From Acidobacteriota bacterium (GTDB lineage Bacteria > Acidobacteriota > Blastocatellia > Pyrinomonadales > Pyrinomonadaceae), in contig JAOAPY010000048.1 in the NCBI GenBank assembly GCA_025463135.1, forward strand, positions 186,001 to 250,000: a stretch of 64,000 nucleotides of DNA. Reading direction: 5' to 3'. How positions within the stretch are numbered: the stretch's first letter is position 1; every line of letters starts with the position of its first letter. Shown piece by piece: positions 17,359-26,434 of the stretch. A program made the translations under genes and the position numbers. Under the pieces are notes generated by a model that was given only the letters and a program-made list of their open reading frames with translations, was not told where the DNA came from and searched no databases.

Positions 17359-18696
17359 TTAACTCTCAGTTGCGGCCGCCGCCGGCCTGGTTGACGCAAC
17401 CGCGGAAGTGCCACTCGGCACGCTTACCAAACGAATATTTCTTCGCTGGCTTTTTAGATGGAAATCACGCGAACGCCAGTTGATCAACGACAACAGACCG
17501 CCCGTGAGCAAAAGCCCAACCAGGCCCAACCCAATCATTATCACCTTGCCGGTCGCTGTTAAATTCAGTCCCTGCGTCATCGATTCAATCGTCCGCAGGC
17601 CATGCCAGCCATCCAGGGCCTGGACCAGAAAAACGCTGAACGCCGTAAAGACAATATTGATCAGCGCCGAGGGAATCAACCACTTCCACCCGATGTCCAT
17701 CAATTGATCGTAGCGAAAACGCGGCAGGGTCCAGCGCAGCCAGAAATACAGGTACAGGATCAGCGACAGTTTAATGATGAAGACAAGAAAGCTGACGATA
17801 ACGTATGCGTTGTGCCAACCACTGACTTCCAACTTGTAGACGAAGGGAAAATACCAGCCGCCCAGATACACTGTCGTGGCCACCGCTGAAACAACAACCA
17901 TCGCGGCATACTCAGCCATGAAAAACAGCGACCAGCGAAACCCTGAATACTCAGTGTGAAATCCGGCCACCAGTTCCGATTCGGCTTCGGGCAGATCGAA
18001 AGGCGCGCGATTATTCTCGGCGATGCCGCTCACCAGGAAAATCAAAAACCCGGCGGGCTGATAAACGATGAACCAGATGGAATCAAAAGCCTGGGCCGCG
18101 ACAATACCGGATAAAGATAATGTGCGGGCAAACATGATTCCGCCGATCAGTGCCAGACCCATCCCCACTTCATACGAAACCATTTGGGCACTCGAGCGCA
18201 GCCCACCCAGCAAAGAGTACTTTGAATTTGAAGCCCAGCCCGCCAAAATCAACGCGAGCACGCCCACGCTGGATACCGCGATCACGAACAACAAACCAAT
18301 GTTGACGTCCGTAATTACCGCCCAATCAGGGCCGAAAGGAATAACTGAGAAAACTACGAACGCTGCGACCACTGCGATGTAAGGAGCAAAGAAAAAGATC
18401 CAGCGGTCGGCTTTCTCGGGTATGAAGTCTTCTTTAGTCAAGAGCTTCAATCCATCGGCAATCGGCTGCAACAATCCCCATGGTCCAACCCGCATCGGAC
18501 CCAGCCTGGCCTGCATAAACGCAGAAATTTTTCGTTCCAGATACGTACCGTATGCCACCCAGGTCGCCACTACGGTAACTACGACGCCGATTTGAATCAC
18601 GGGCCAGACGACGTTGTTGATCGTCTCAGGCGCGAAAAAACGGCTGAGCAAATCGTTGATAAAATTTACCGGCGCGAATAGCGCGAGCATGATCAT
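17359..18696 (-). CDS. nuoH: NADH-quinone oxidoreductase subunit H
   Basis: NuoH holds the quinone channel entrance. The protein has ERKISAFMQARLGPMRVGPWGLLQPIADGLKLLTKED, the diagnostic loop, and the acidic E-rich loop LPEAESELVAGFHTEYSG. At 445 residues it is longer than E. coli NuoH (325), with an extra helix near the C-terminus and a Ser/Arg/Ala-rich tail. The nuoD stop is 116 bases upstream; that gap has no gene. Confidence 0.97.
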   Translation of the reverse strand: MIMLALFAPVNFINDLLSRFFAPETINNVVWPVIQIGVVVTVVATWVAYGTYLERKISAFMQARLGPMRVGPWGLLQPIADGLKLLTKEDFIPEKADRWIFFFAPYIAVVAAFVVFSVIPFGPDWAVITDVNIGLLFVIAVSSVGVLALILAGWASNSKYSLLGGLRSSAQMVSYEVGMGLALIGGIMFARTLSLSGIVAAQAFDSIWFIVYQPAGFLIFLVSGIAENNRAPFDLPEAESELVAGFHTEYSGFRWSLFFMAEYAAMVVVSAVATTVYLGGWYFPFVYKLEVSGWHNAYVIVSFLVFIIKLSLILYLYFWLRWTLPRFRYDQLMDIGWKWLIPSALINIVFTAFSVFLVQALDGWHGLRTIESMTQGLNLTATGKVIMIGLGLVGLLLTGGLLSLINWRSRDFHLKSQRRNIRLVSVPSGTSAVASTRPAAAATES

Positions 18697-18812
18697 CTTT
18701 TAAACGTCAGGATCAAAGTCAAACAAATGATTCCCGTTCCTGGTTCTTACGCTCAACCGTGTACTCTGGAGCAAACACCAGGCACTAAGAAATAAGTACA
18801 AAGCCCAAAGTC

Positions 18813-19970
18813 CTACCTATCAATCTCGCCAAGTACGATATCCAGCGTCCCGATGATGGCCACGACATCAGCCACCAGGTGGCCAATACACATTTGCCGC
18901 AGGGCCTGTAAGTTGATCAATGACGGCGGCCGCACCCGCACGCGGTATGGCTGGGCTGAGCCATCCGAAACCAGATAACAACCGATCTCACCCTTTGGCC
19001 CTTCGATCGAATGATAGTAATCGCCTGCCGGTGGCTTGATCACCTTCGGCAATTTGGCACTGACCGGACCGTCGGGCAACTTGTCGATTGCCTGTTGAAT
19101 GATGCGGCGCGATTGGCGCATCTCTTCCAGACGCACCAGGTAGCGATCGAACGTATCGCCGTTCTCGCCGAGCGGAATATCAAAAACCATATCCGCATAG
19201 GCGGCGTACGGCCGCGACTTGCGAATGTCCCAGGCGACTCCCGACCCACGCAATGATGGACCTGACAAACCAATCGCTACCGCTTCATCTGCTGAAATAA
19301 TGCCAATGCCCACCGTGCGACTAAGCCAGATGCGATTCTCCGAAAGGACCGTTTCATATTCGTCTAGGCGTTTCGGAAAGTTGTTGACAAAGCGACGGAC
19401 GTCCGAATCAAAGCCTTCATAAGCGTCGTTGGGCAAACCGCCGATGCGCCAGGCATGACAGGTTAATCTGGCGCCGAACTGACGTTCAAATATTTTTAGA
19501 ATTTCTTCGCGCTCCCTGAGTGCCCACAACAGCACCGTCACGGCGCCGATGTCCAGAGCATGAGTCGCCAACCAAAGCAGGTGCGAGGCAATGCGATTTA
19601 ACTCGGTCAAGATCGTGCGCAGGTAATGCGCGCGCGCCGGCACATCGAGTCCCATGACCTGCTCGACCGTCTCAACCCAAACCAGGCCATTGGATACCGC
19701 GGCAATATAATCGAGCCGATCCCAATAGGGCGCGATCATCGGGTACTGTCGGTTTTCAGCGATCTTCTCCATGCCTCGATGCAGGAAACCGATATCGCAA
19801 TCGAGGTCCATGACGGTCTCGCCATCGAGTTTCAAAATCACTCGCAACACGCCGTGGGTCGACGGATGCTGCGGCCCCATGTTCAGCACCATCTCGGGGT
19901 TATCGAGAAGCGCTTCCTGAGTGGTGGCGATTTCTAACTGGTGCATATGACTCTCAAGCTGCGGGAGCAT
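18813..19970 (-). CDS. nuoD: NADH-quinone oxidoreductase subunit D
   Basis: The 49-kDa quinone-site subunit. [12 protein letters not shown] (32-43) contains the quinone-binding His, and [12 protein letters not shown] the conserved motif after it; the C-terminal DxVxGEIDR-type end (DIVLGEIDR) is intact. The 385-residue length is normal. ATGs at 19970 and 19946 are both possible starts; the former overlaps the upstream small ORF by 17 bases. NuoC and NuoD are separate proteins here, not fused. Confidence 0.97.
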   Translation of the reverse strand: MLPQLESHMHQLEIATTQEALLDNPEMVLNMGPQHPSTHGVLRVILKLDGETVMDLDCDIGFLHRGMEKIAENRQYPMIAPYWDRLDYIAAVSNGLVWVETVEQVMGLDVPARAHYLRTILTELNRIASHLLWLATHALDIGAVTVLLWALREREEILKIFERQFGARLTCHAWRIGGLPNDAYEGFDSDVRRFVNNFPKRLDEYETVLSENRIWLSRTVGIGIISADEAVAIGLSGPSLRGSGVAWDIRKSRPYAAYADMVFDIPLGENGDTFDRYLVRLEEMRQSRRIIQQAIDKLPDGPVSAKLPKVIKPPAGDYYHSIEGPKGEIGCYLVSDGSAQPYRVRVRPPSLINLQALRQMCIGHLVADVVAIIGTLDIVLGEIDR

Positions 19971-20214
19971 TGACCTCGGCAGGTTTATAACAACCGGTTA
20001 CACTCCATGGCTCAACTATCAGACCGATCTCTTCGGCCTCTCCGCGCGTCTTCTTTGGTATCAATTTCAAAACCAGGGCGCTCGCCGCGCTCGCTTTATT
20101 CCAGACGTTGCGTGGCCTCATCGTTTCAGTGAGCACAAAACCCGCCACTCGCGCCGCGTCAGGCGAATCAAAAACCTTTGCTTCATACTGGGCGGCGATT
20201 TCTTTTGGGGTCAT
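19954..20214 (-). CDS. Small unknown protein encoded between nuoC and nuoD
   Basis: An 86-residue, mildly acidic/basic mixed soluble protein with no membrane segment and one Cys (GCYKP near the end). I do not recognise a family. It overlaps nuoD by 17 bases and is preceded by an inverted-repeat gap after nuoC, so it is in the nuo transcript. Coding is supported by the tight packing and absence of a longer competing frame. It could be a lineage-specific accessory or assembly factor of complex I, but this is only inferred from position. Confidence 0.65.
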   Translation of the reverse strand: MTPKEIAAQYEAKVFDSPDAARVAGFVLTETMRPRNVWNKASAASALVLKLIPKKTRGEAEEIGLIVEPWSVTGCYKPAEVNAPAA

Positions 20215-20223
20215 GTATCAGTC

Positions 20224-20345
20224 GTCTTTGGTCTTTGGTCTTTGGTCTTTGGTCTTTGGCTTTTGGTCTTATACCTGTCCACAACTTCTGTCACAATCAG
20301 TTGGCGTGGAATGAAACAAAGATCAAAGACCAAAAACCAAAGACC
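20224..20345. repeat. Long inverted repeat with GGTCTTT-repeat arms between nuoC and the small ORF
   Basis: The left arm (20224-20270) has five to six GGTCTTT(GG) units; the right arm (20313-20345) is complementary (GATCAAAGACCAAAAACC). The 42-base loop is unrelated to the loop of the element at 15432-15546. It fills the gap between the nuoC stop (20350) and the next ATG (20214). Confidence 0.8.
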
Positions 20346-20349
20346 GTTT

Positions 20350-21237
20350 TCACTTATCCTTCGGCATCACTTCTTTCTCACCCTGGAATATATCGCGCAT
20401 CAACCGCTCCTGAGGTACTGAGAGAAATTCAAGACCATAGTTGCGTCTTTGTTCCAGCTGTTCGCGCTCCACGTCGCTCATCACCGGAAGATGCTGGGCG
20501 GTCCATTCATTTTCGACAAACTCCAGAGCGTAGTCTTTTCTGAGCGGATGACCCTCCCAATCCGGCGGCAACAACAAGCGGCGCAGATCAGGATGGTTTA
20601 GAAACTTGACGCCGAAGAGATCATAGACTTCACGTTCCATCCAGTTTGCTGCCGGCCAGACACCCGTGACGCTCTCGATGCTTTCGTCGCTGCCCAGCGC
20701 CACTTTCAGGCGCACTCTTTGATTGGCGGGGATCGAATAGAGATTGTAGATAACGTCGAACGGGCCCTCGAGGCGAACGGGAAAGTGCACACAGGTGAGG
20801 TCGCTAAGATAGTTGAACGGGATAGTGGAATCCTGTCTAAGAAAATCACAAACCCGCACAATACTCGCGCCCGACACGCGGACGGAAAGTTGACCCAGGA
20901 ACTCAAACGCTTCCAGCACCACGCCATCGAATTCGGCTTTCATCTTTTTTACGAGAGCGTGGCCGGACGCATCGACGGGTTTCGGACCTTCCTCTTTCTT
21001 TTTTACCGGAGGCTTTGGCGCAGCGGGCGCACCCGCAGGGGGTGAAGTGGCGGCGGCCTTCTCACTGAGAGCTTCTTTGGCGGCAACAACCCGCGCCTTG
21101 GCGTCTTCGACCTTGGAACTCTTTTCCGTGTCAGCGGTGGGAGTGGGCGCCGGCTGGCTTTCAGCAACGGCGGATTCATCTGACACCTCGGCCGGCTTAG
21201 ACGCATCCGTATTTGGCTGCCTGGTGTCTTCGGCCAT
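20350..21237 (-). CDS. nuoC: NADH-quinone oxidoreductase subunit C with long disordered N-terminus
   Basis: The C-terminal ~190 residues are a normal 30-kDa subunit: WMEREVYDLFGVKFLNHPDLRRLLLPPDWEGHPLRKDY is diagnostic. The first ~100 residues are rich in Ala, Pro, Glu, Lys and Ser (for example PAAPKPPVKKKEEGPKP) and look disordered; typical NuoC has no such region. It is the first gene of the second nuo block, divergent from rpmE. Confidence 0.95.
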   Translation of the reverse strand: MAEDTRQPNTDASKPAEVSDESAVAESQPAPTPTADTEKSSKVEDAKARVVAAKEALSEKAAATSPPAGAPAAPKPPVKKKEEGPKPVDASGHALVKKMKAEFDGVVLEAFEFLGQLSVRVSGASIVRVCDFLRQDSTIPFNYLSDLTCVHFPVRLEGPFDVIYNLYSIPANQRVRLKVALGSDESIESVTGVWPAANWMEREVYDLFGVKFLNHPDLRRLLLPPDWEGHPLRKDYALEFVENEWTAQHLPVMSDVEREQLEQRRNYGLEFLSVPQERLMRDIFQGEKEVMPKDK

Positions 21238-21403
21238 GCTGTTCGCTTAGTTGAACCCGCACCGGAATCTCTCGAGCTCTTGCGTTCTTCCCAGAGACCC
21301 GCGCCTCGGTGTTTATGCTAAATAATAAGAAGGGCAGGTGGATTTAAGCATGCGGATTAGTCGCTGTCAACCAGCTTGTTTTGTGCCCAAGTCCCCGTCC
21401 AAC

Positions 21404-21433
21404 TTGACGATACAAGGACTCGGCTCATATCAT
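21404..21433 (+). promoter_or_regulatory. Candidate sigma-70-type promoter for rpmE
   Basis: TTGACG (21404-21409) and TATCAT (21428-21433) are 18 bases apart and lie 57 bases before the rpmE ATG. The match is good for a housekeeping promoter but not experimentally supported. Confidence 0.5.
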
Positions 21434-21489
21434 GTATCGTTTGCTAAGGACGGCCGGAATGGCCCTAAACAAGTAAGGAAGTAAGAAGA

Positions 21490-21723
21490 ATGAAACCAGG
21501 AATTCACCCCGAATATCACGAAATAACCGTCACCTGTGCCTGCGGCGATAGCTTCGCCACTCGCTCCACGCGCAAAGATGACTTGCATATCGAGATCTGC
21601 TCGGCTTGTCACCCGTTTTTTACCGGTAAGCAAAAGCTGATCGATACGGCGGGACGCGTCGACCGATTTAACAAGCGCTACGGTAAAAAGATTGAGCCAG
21701 AGACAACCGCGACCGCCCAGTGA
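21490..21723 (+). CDS. rpmE: 50S ribosomal protein L31
   Basis: A 77-residue L31 with the zinc ligands C16, C18, C37 and C40 (CACG ... CSAC), so it is the zinc-containing (C+) form. [17 protein letters not shown] and HPFFTGKQK(L)ID are the family motifs. AAGGAAG lies about 12 bases before the ATG. It precedes the YqhQ-like and prfA genes on the same strand; rpmE-prfA neighbourhood is common in bacteria. Confidence 0.97.
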   Translation: MKPGIHPEYHEITVTCACGDSFATRSTRKDDLHIEICSACHPFFTGKQKLIDTAGRVDRFNKRYGKKIEPETTATAQ

Positions 21724-21747
21724 ACTAACGGCTCGCGTCAAATGATG

Positions 21748-21868
21748 ATTAGAAACCAACACTAGCAGGAAATTAGTATAATAAACGCCGGCGTGTTTAG
21801 CGTCGGTCGCGGGTGCCTGTATGTCTGCATCCTCGACCGAAGTAAACGTCGGCGTTATTGTTTCTAAT
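21748..21868. other. 121-bp nearly self-complementary element between rpmE and the YqhQ gene
   Basis: ATTAGAAAC (21748-21756) is the exact complement of GTTTCTAAT (21860-21868). Inside, AATAAACGCCGGCG pairs with CGTCGGCGTTATT with one bulge, and further in TCGGTCG pairs with CGACCGA and GGGTGC with GCATCC. The whole reads as one long branched hairpin. It could be a structured RNA (leader of the YqhQ-prfA message or trailer of rpmE) or a mobile inverted-repeat element. No known riboswitch motif was recognised. Confidence 0.6.
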
Positions 21869-21960
21869 AGAACCCATGATTTTGCTGTCCAGGCATAGAT
21901 CACGGAATATTCTGAATTAACGGCAGCGAGACGGCATGCTGGAAGCGTGCGGTCCCAGGG

Positions 21961-23181
21961 ATGAGGAAAACGGTGAGCACCAACGAACGAGATTTGATTG
22001 TAGGCGGCCAGGCCGTAATTGAAGGCGTCATGATGCGTACGCCGAGCGCCTATGCCATCGCCGTCCGCCGGGCCGACGGCAGCATCGCCAATACCGCCGC
22101 ACGCCTGCCCAAGTGGAGCGATAAATATCCGTTGCTTAAGTTACCGATTCTTCGTGGCAGTGCTGTCCTGATGCAGTCGATGGGACTGGGCATCAAGGCC
22201 CTGAATTTTTCAGCCAACGTCGCTTTTGGGGACACTCAGGCGAGCGCGGAAACAGTTCAGGTAACTTCGTTGCGGCCCGCCGTGATCGAAGGAGAGGGTG
22301 ATTTTGCGGGACTAACCGGCGCCGTTCCCGGCCTGTTTCCCGTGCCTACGCAAAGCCGAGCCAGGGATGAGATGAAGCAGGGAGGGACATTTGCCGCCGC
22401 CGGCTCGATCGTTTTTGCGTTGCTGTTCAATGTCATGCTTTTTGTAGCCGCGCCATTGCTGCTGACGAATGCGCTTTTCGTCGCGACCGGTTGGGCGCCG
22501 GCGCCGATTACGCAGCAGTCAACCACAGCGCCAGACAGCGTGGCGGCCAGAAATTCAGGCACAGCGGCGAACTCGACGACGGTCGGTTCTCAGAATGATG
22601 CCTGGTATACACGAACCTGGCAAAACGTTCGCGGTTATCTGCGACCTGTGCGTCCATCGATCACTTTCAACCTGATTGATGGAATGATTCGCATGAGCTT
22701 CTTTCTGATCATGATCTTCAGTTTCTCGCTGTTGAAAGACATTAAGCGCGTCTTCCAATATCACGGCGCCGAACATAAAACGGTGTTCACCTGGGAAGCT
22801 GGATTACCACTCACCGTTGAGAACGCTCGCCCGCAGCCAAGACAGCATCCGCGTTGCGGCACCAGCTTTCTGATGATCGTGATGTTGGTATCGATACTGT
22901 TGTTTTCGGTCATCAAATTTGATTCGTTGGTTTACAACTTTCTCGTGCGCCTGGCCCTGGTCCCAATTGTTGCCGGAATCTCGTATGAGATCATTCGCGT
23001 TTCGGCAAAGAAGGAGAGTGGCGCGCTGTTCAAATTGATGACGCGTCCCGGCGTCTGGCTACAGAACATCACGACGCAGGAGCCGGACGATTCGCAACTG
23101 GAAGTTGCATTGGAAGCGTTGAAGGAGTCGTTGAAACTTGAACCGCAACAAGGCGAGGCCGAGCCGGCACTTTTGTCGTAG
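21961..23181 (+). CDS. DUF1385 (YqhQ-like) membrane protein
   Basis: 406 residues. GGQAVIEGVMMRTP (15-28) is the diagnostic N-terminal motif, and FQYHGAEHKTVFTWE with later HPRCGTSFL are the conserved His/Glu/Cys segments of DUF1385. Four or five membrane segments lie between about 140 and 345. The function is unknown in general; the gene is usually found just before prfA, as here. A GTG at 21973 with GAGGAAAAC before it is an alternative start. The central ~55-residue Thr/Ser/Ala-rich part is longer than usual. Confidence 0.88.
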   Translation: MRKTVSTNERDLIVGGQAVIEGVMMRTPSAYAIAVRRADGSIANTAARLPKWSDKYPLLKLPILRGSAVLMQSMGLGIKALNFSANVAFGDTQASAETVQVTSLRPAVIEGEGDFAGLTGAVPGLFPVPTQSRARDEMKQGGTFAAAGSIVFALLFNVMLFVAAPLLLTNALFVATGWAPAPITQQSTTAPDSVAARNSGTAANSTTVGSQNDAWYTRTWQNVRGYLRPVRPSITFNLIDGMIRMSFFLIMIFSFSLLKDIKRVFQYHGAEHKTVFTWEAGLPLTVENARPQPRQHPRCGTSFLMIVMLVSILLFSVIKFDSLVYNFLVRLALVPIVAGISYEIIRVSAKKESGALFKLMTRPGVWLQNITTQEPDDSQLEVALEALKESLKLEPQQGEAEPALLS

Positions 23182-23257
23182 GCGTCCGGCAAAGTAGCAC
23201 AGGCTTCAGTCTGTGTGCCGCGGAATGAGTCACAGACTTGATCTGTACTACAAAGAT

Positions 23258-23282
23258 TTCGACAAACTGAAGTTTGTCGGAC
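23258..23282. repeat. REP-like palindrome before prfA
   Basis: TTCGACAAACTGAAGTTTGT continues with CGGAC and is identical over 25 bases to 9153-9177. It lies in the 112-base gap before prfA together with other short inverted pairs (GCACAG/CTGTGT). The frame of prfA runs open through it, which explains the misleading longer ORF starting at 23213. Confidence 0.7.
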
Positions 23283-23293
23283 AAAAAAAAGCA

Positions 23294-24370
23294 ATGCTGG
23301 AAAAACTGGAACACATCGAAGCGCGCTATGAAGAGCTCACCAACGAGCTTTCTGCGCCTGAACTGATCGCGAACCCGTCGGCGTACGCCAAAGCTGCAAA
23401 GCAACTGCGCACACTCGGCGAGATCGTCGACAAGTATCGCCAATGGAAAACCCTGAAACAGGAACTGGCGGGTGCTCGCGAACTTATCGACGGTTCGGAT
23501 GATGACGAGATGCGTGAAATGGCCAGGGCCGAGGCCGGCACACTTGAAGAAAAGATCAGGACCACCGAAAACCAACTGAGACTGCTCTTGGTACCCGCGG
23601 ATCCGAACGACGAGAAGAATGTCATCATGGAGGTTCGCGCCGGCACCGGTGGTGACGAAGCTTCCTTGTTCGCTAACGAAATGCTGCGCATGTACGGGCG
23701 TTTTGCCGAGAAGCAGGGCTGGCGCTTTGAAGTTCTCGATTCGTCGCCGTCAGGGATTGGCGGCATCAAGGAAGCGGTTGCCCTCATCGAAGGCGAGAAG
23801 GTCTACTCAAAACTCAAGTATGAATCGGGAGTGCATCGCGTTCAGCGCGTGCCGCAAACAGAAGCGAGTGGCCGCATCCACACTTCGGCAATCACAGTAG
23901 CGATCCTTCCCGAAGCTGAAGAGGTTGATGTAAAGATCGACGCCAAGGATTTGCGCATTGACACCTTCTGCTCATCCGGGCCCGGCGGCCAATCCGTCAA
24001 CACGACTTATTCTGCGGTGCGCATCACGCACTTGCCCACCAACGTCGTCGTCTCAATGCAGGACGAAAAGTCGCAGATTAAGAACCGCGAGAAAGCCATG
24101 CGCGTGTTGCGCGCGCGGTTGCAGGAACTCGAGGAGCAGAAGCAGCACGAGGCGCAGGCCAGCGAGCGCCGTTCAATGGTGGGCTCCGGCGATCGCTCGG
24201 AAAAGATTCGCACCTACAATTTCAAAGAGAACCGCGTCACCGACCACCGCATCGGCCTCACGATTCATCAACTCGACCTGGTGATGGAAGGCAATATTGA
24301 AGAAATTATCCAGGCGCTCTCGACTCACTACGAATCGGAAAAATTAAAACGCGAAGCGGTCGCTGCGTAG
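23294..24370 (+). CDS. prfA: Peptide chain release factor 1
   Basis: RF1 ends translation at UAA and UAG. The GGQ motif ([11 protein letters not shown], about residues 230-240) that triggers peptide release is intact, and [13 protein letters not shown] precedes it. The start at 23294 ([15 protein letters not shown]) gives 358 residues, the family norm; the 27 extra codons of the open frame upstream are a repeat element. Confidence 0.97.
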   Translation: MLEKLEHIEARYEELTNELSAPELIANPSAYAKAAKQLRTLGEIVDKYRQWKTLKQELAGARELIDGSDDDEMREMARAEAGTLEEKIRTTENQLRLLLVPADPNDEKNVIMEVRAGTGGDEASLFANEMLRMYGRFAEKQGWRFEVLDSSPSGIGGIKEAVALIEGEKVYSKLKYESGVHRVQRVPQTEASGRIHTSAITVAILPEAEEVDVKIDAKDLRIDTFCSSGPGGQSVNTTYSAVRITHLPTNVVVSMQDEKSQIKNREKAMRVLRARLQELEEQKQHEAQASERRSMVGSGDRSEKIRTYNFKENRVTDHRIGLTIHQLDLVMEGNIEEIIQALSTHYESEKLKREAVAA

Positions 24371-24420
24371 AAGGACTTCCAGGGCTCGCAATAAGTGGCC
24401 AGTTTGAATGGTTTCTCGAA

Positions 24421-24446
24421 TTCTCACGCGGGTTTCAACCGTGTGA
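24421..24446. repeat. REP-like palindrome, CGGGTTTCAACCG family
   Basis: TTCTCACGCGGGTTTCAACC continuing GTGTGA folds on itself (TCAC...GTGA). A cluster of three related copies is at 42349-42506. It is in the prfA - unknown gene gap (24371-24543), which has no other feature. Confidence 0.6.
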
Positions 24447-24543
24447 TGAAGAAGTGATCCGGGTTCCTCGTTTTACGCGAGAGGCGTTCGCTAATTAGCT
24501 CGGGATTGAACGGCGAATTAGGGGAGTGTTAAATGGTGCCAAC

Positions 24544-24987
24544 CTAGTTCTTGATCTCGACCGCCTCTACGACCGCTCTCACAGTTTGCCGCGTTTCGTC
24601 GGTATAGAGAATGTTCTTGAGGAAGTCGTGAAGCGACGGGTCATACCAAGCCTCTGAGCTTCTAGCGAACAATACCACCACGGTTCTGCCCAATATCTCT
24701 TTTCTCGGTGAATCGGGGAAGGAGTCCAAACTGTCTTCGCGGGGCGTTACCTTCCCATTAGAAGTTCTCAGCTTGCCGTTAGCGAAAATTTGTGTTTCTG
24801 ACCACTCTCCTTGTCTGTTGAAGATCCTGACGATCTTCGACGAGTCAGAAATCTTTCCGTCCTCATTGTATTCCGTAAGGGTGTAGTTAATGGTGATAGC
24901 CCCGCTCTGGCGATACTTCCTGATCGCCAAGCCGCCGCTAAACGACCCCACGATGACCAAAGTCACGATCAGGATTCCCTTTTTCAC
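24544..24987 (-). CDS. Membrane-anchored small protein of unknown function
   Basis: 147 residues: one N-terminal hydrophobic segment (about 4-22) then a soluble domain with several beta-prone stretches (ITINYTLTEYNEDGK, KIVRIFNRQGEWSETQIFANGK). No family is recognised. GAGGAG stands 8 bases before the GTG at 24987, so this start is preferred over the ATG at 25005. Isolated, with a gap of 600 bases upstream. Confidence 0.7.
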   Translation of the reverse strand: MKKGILIVTLVIVGSFSGGLAIRKYRQSGAITINYTLTEYNEDGKISDSSKIVRIFNRQGEWSETQIFANGKLRTSNGKVTPREDSLDSFPDSPRKEILGRTVVVLFARSSEAWYDPSLHDFLKNILYTDETRQTVRAVVEAVEIKN

Positions 24988-25020
24988 GATCGTTTCTCCT
25001 CTCATTTCAAAAACGGCTCG

Positions 25021-25318
25021 TTACGGGTTGCAGCTGTTGCCGCAGACCGAAGTCGAAGTAAGGAATCCAGTAGAGTTGCAGTTCTCCCACAAGCAGCAAC
25101 CTGCCTGATCGGGGATTCCCACACTGGCCGGCAGGGCATGTGCCCCCTACCACATGGCAGTTATATATTTGAAAGGAGCTTCGGTGAAAGCGGTTTAGAA
25201 TGTGTGCCGCAAAAACTCGCTCCCAAGTCGTTTTTCTATCTATCCAGAACCCGAATGTAATCCTCGTCAATCCTAAAGTCAACAAAGTGTCTTCTCTGCC
25301 CTCAAACAACCATCCCAA
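25021..25318 (-). other. Gap with a possible decayed Cys-rich small-peptide gene
   Basis: The stretch 24988-25598 has no convincing gene. One minus-strand frame (25318 to 25007) reads NCHVVGGTCPAGQCG near 25150-25105. The neighbouring frame, open from a TAG at 25147-25149 to a TAA at 25021, ends in a short segment with five Cys and many Ser/Thr (QAGCCLWENCN, then SVCGNSCNP). A GG followed by a Cys/Ser/Thr-rich tail recalls peptide natural-product precursors, but the two parts are in different frames and no modifying enzyme is adjacent. The remainder of the gap shows nothing. Confidence 0.25.
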
Positions 25319-25598
25319 CCCGACTCGTTCGAACAGATCAAGCAGTAAACAAGAACTCCTATTTAGCCGTGGGATCCTTTAATCCAACCACAAACAACCA
25401 ACTCAAACCAACATCGCGATCCGGTAGTTGATGCGAATTTCGCGGCCGGATCGAAGCATGCTGAAACGACTTTTGGGGAGAAAGCTACTTTTAAGGCAAG
25501 ACTGATTTTTAAGGCAAAGCCACTGACAAGATGAATTTTGGACCCACTTCTTTAGATGGATTCGTCCCCTCGTGAAGTAAGGCCATTAAGTAGCACTG

Positions 25599-26069
25599 CT
25601 ACTTCGCGCTAAGCCGCGCGCGCTCGGCCGCGGTCCAGGCGCAGAGCGTCTTCACTTCTACGGCCGAAGGCTTTGAACCTGGATGCAGAGGCGTGTAGGT
25701 ACTGAGCGGCATCGCGCCATCCGTCACCTCGTCGCACATCTGCTGCAGTTTCCTACTCTGTCGATCCTTATCATAGCCGCCCCATTCGGAAAGGTTCAGA
25801 TTCCGCCGCCCCTCATCAACGTGACCAGTAATAAACCACGAAAGGGGCGAGACATTTGTATACCAGGGCCAAACGGTTTTGTTTGAATGACAATCCCGGC
25901 AGGAACGCTCGACTATGGCCGCGACCTGGGGCGTCATCTGCGTCTGCGCGAAAATCGTCTGGGCCTCGTCGACCGGAGGATTCGTCCGTGCGGGCCGCTT
26001 GAACTGAACCACAACAAAGAGAATAGCTACTCCCAGGACCAGCCACTTTAGTATTTTCAATACCCTCAT
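25599..26069 (-). CDS. Membrane-anchored haem-binding domain protein (single CxxCH)
   Basis: 156 residues: an N-terminal membrane anchor (7-22), then C57-x2-C60-H61 (SCRDCHSN), the covalent haem c site. WPWYTNVSPLSWFITGHVDEGRRNLNLSEW is characteristic of the Haem_bd family (PF14376). It would sit on the outer face of the cytoplasmic membrane. The partner redox system is not evident nearby. Confidence 0.88.
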   Translation of the reverse strand: MRVLKILKWLVLGVAILFVVVQFKRPARTNPPVDEAQTIFAQTQMTPQVAAIVERSCRDCHSNKTVWPWYTNVSPLSWFITGHVDEGRRNLNLSEWGGYDKDRQSRKLQQMCDEVTDGAMPLSTYTPLHPGSKPSAVEVKTLCAWTAAERARLSAK

Positions 26070-26288
26070 TCCTGCCCCCTTCGCGTACCGCGGCGTCTCA
26101 AATCAAAACCTTCACGACTAAGCCCACAAGCGCAAGCTGATAATACCGCATCGGCCCTCGGACGTTGCCGAAAATCATCGCGAGCGCTTGCTTGTACGAC
26201 AGGCTGCCAGTCTGTCGCCGCTGCAAGAGCTATCAGCTGACCCTCGAGGAAGCTTGTGGCTCAGTCTGATTGTGGCACACGCATCTTA

Positions 26289-26307
26289 CACGGGCGGGAC
26301 GCCCGTG
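26289..26307. repeat. Palindrome CACGGGCG / CGCCCGTG
   Basis: An 8-bp perfect stem with a 3-base loop in the gap 26070-26434. It matches the palindrome at 6156-6174. The same gap holds GACAG...CTGTC near 26201-26217 but no reading frame. Confidence 0.5.
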
Positions 26308-26434
26308 CCGCTTCTCTCGAGTAATCTTCAATTGACAGGCCGTCCCGACACGCACTAACCTGAGGCCTCTCGCCTCTTCAGGCCAGGCGAATCACCTCGA
26401 CAGATGAACTGTCCGGACTGAAAGGAATTCACTC

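Noticed and set aside
20224-20270. GGTCTTT repeats as a possible CRISPR array
   Set aside because: Units are 7-9 bases in direct contact with no spacers; they form one arm of an inverted repeat.
21430-21903. 157-residue minus-strand frame over rpmE
   Set aside because: Antisense to rpmE and crossing a self-complementary element; rpmE is certain.
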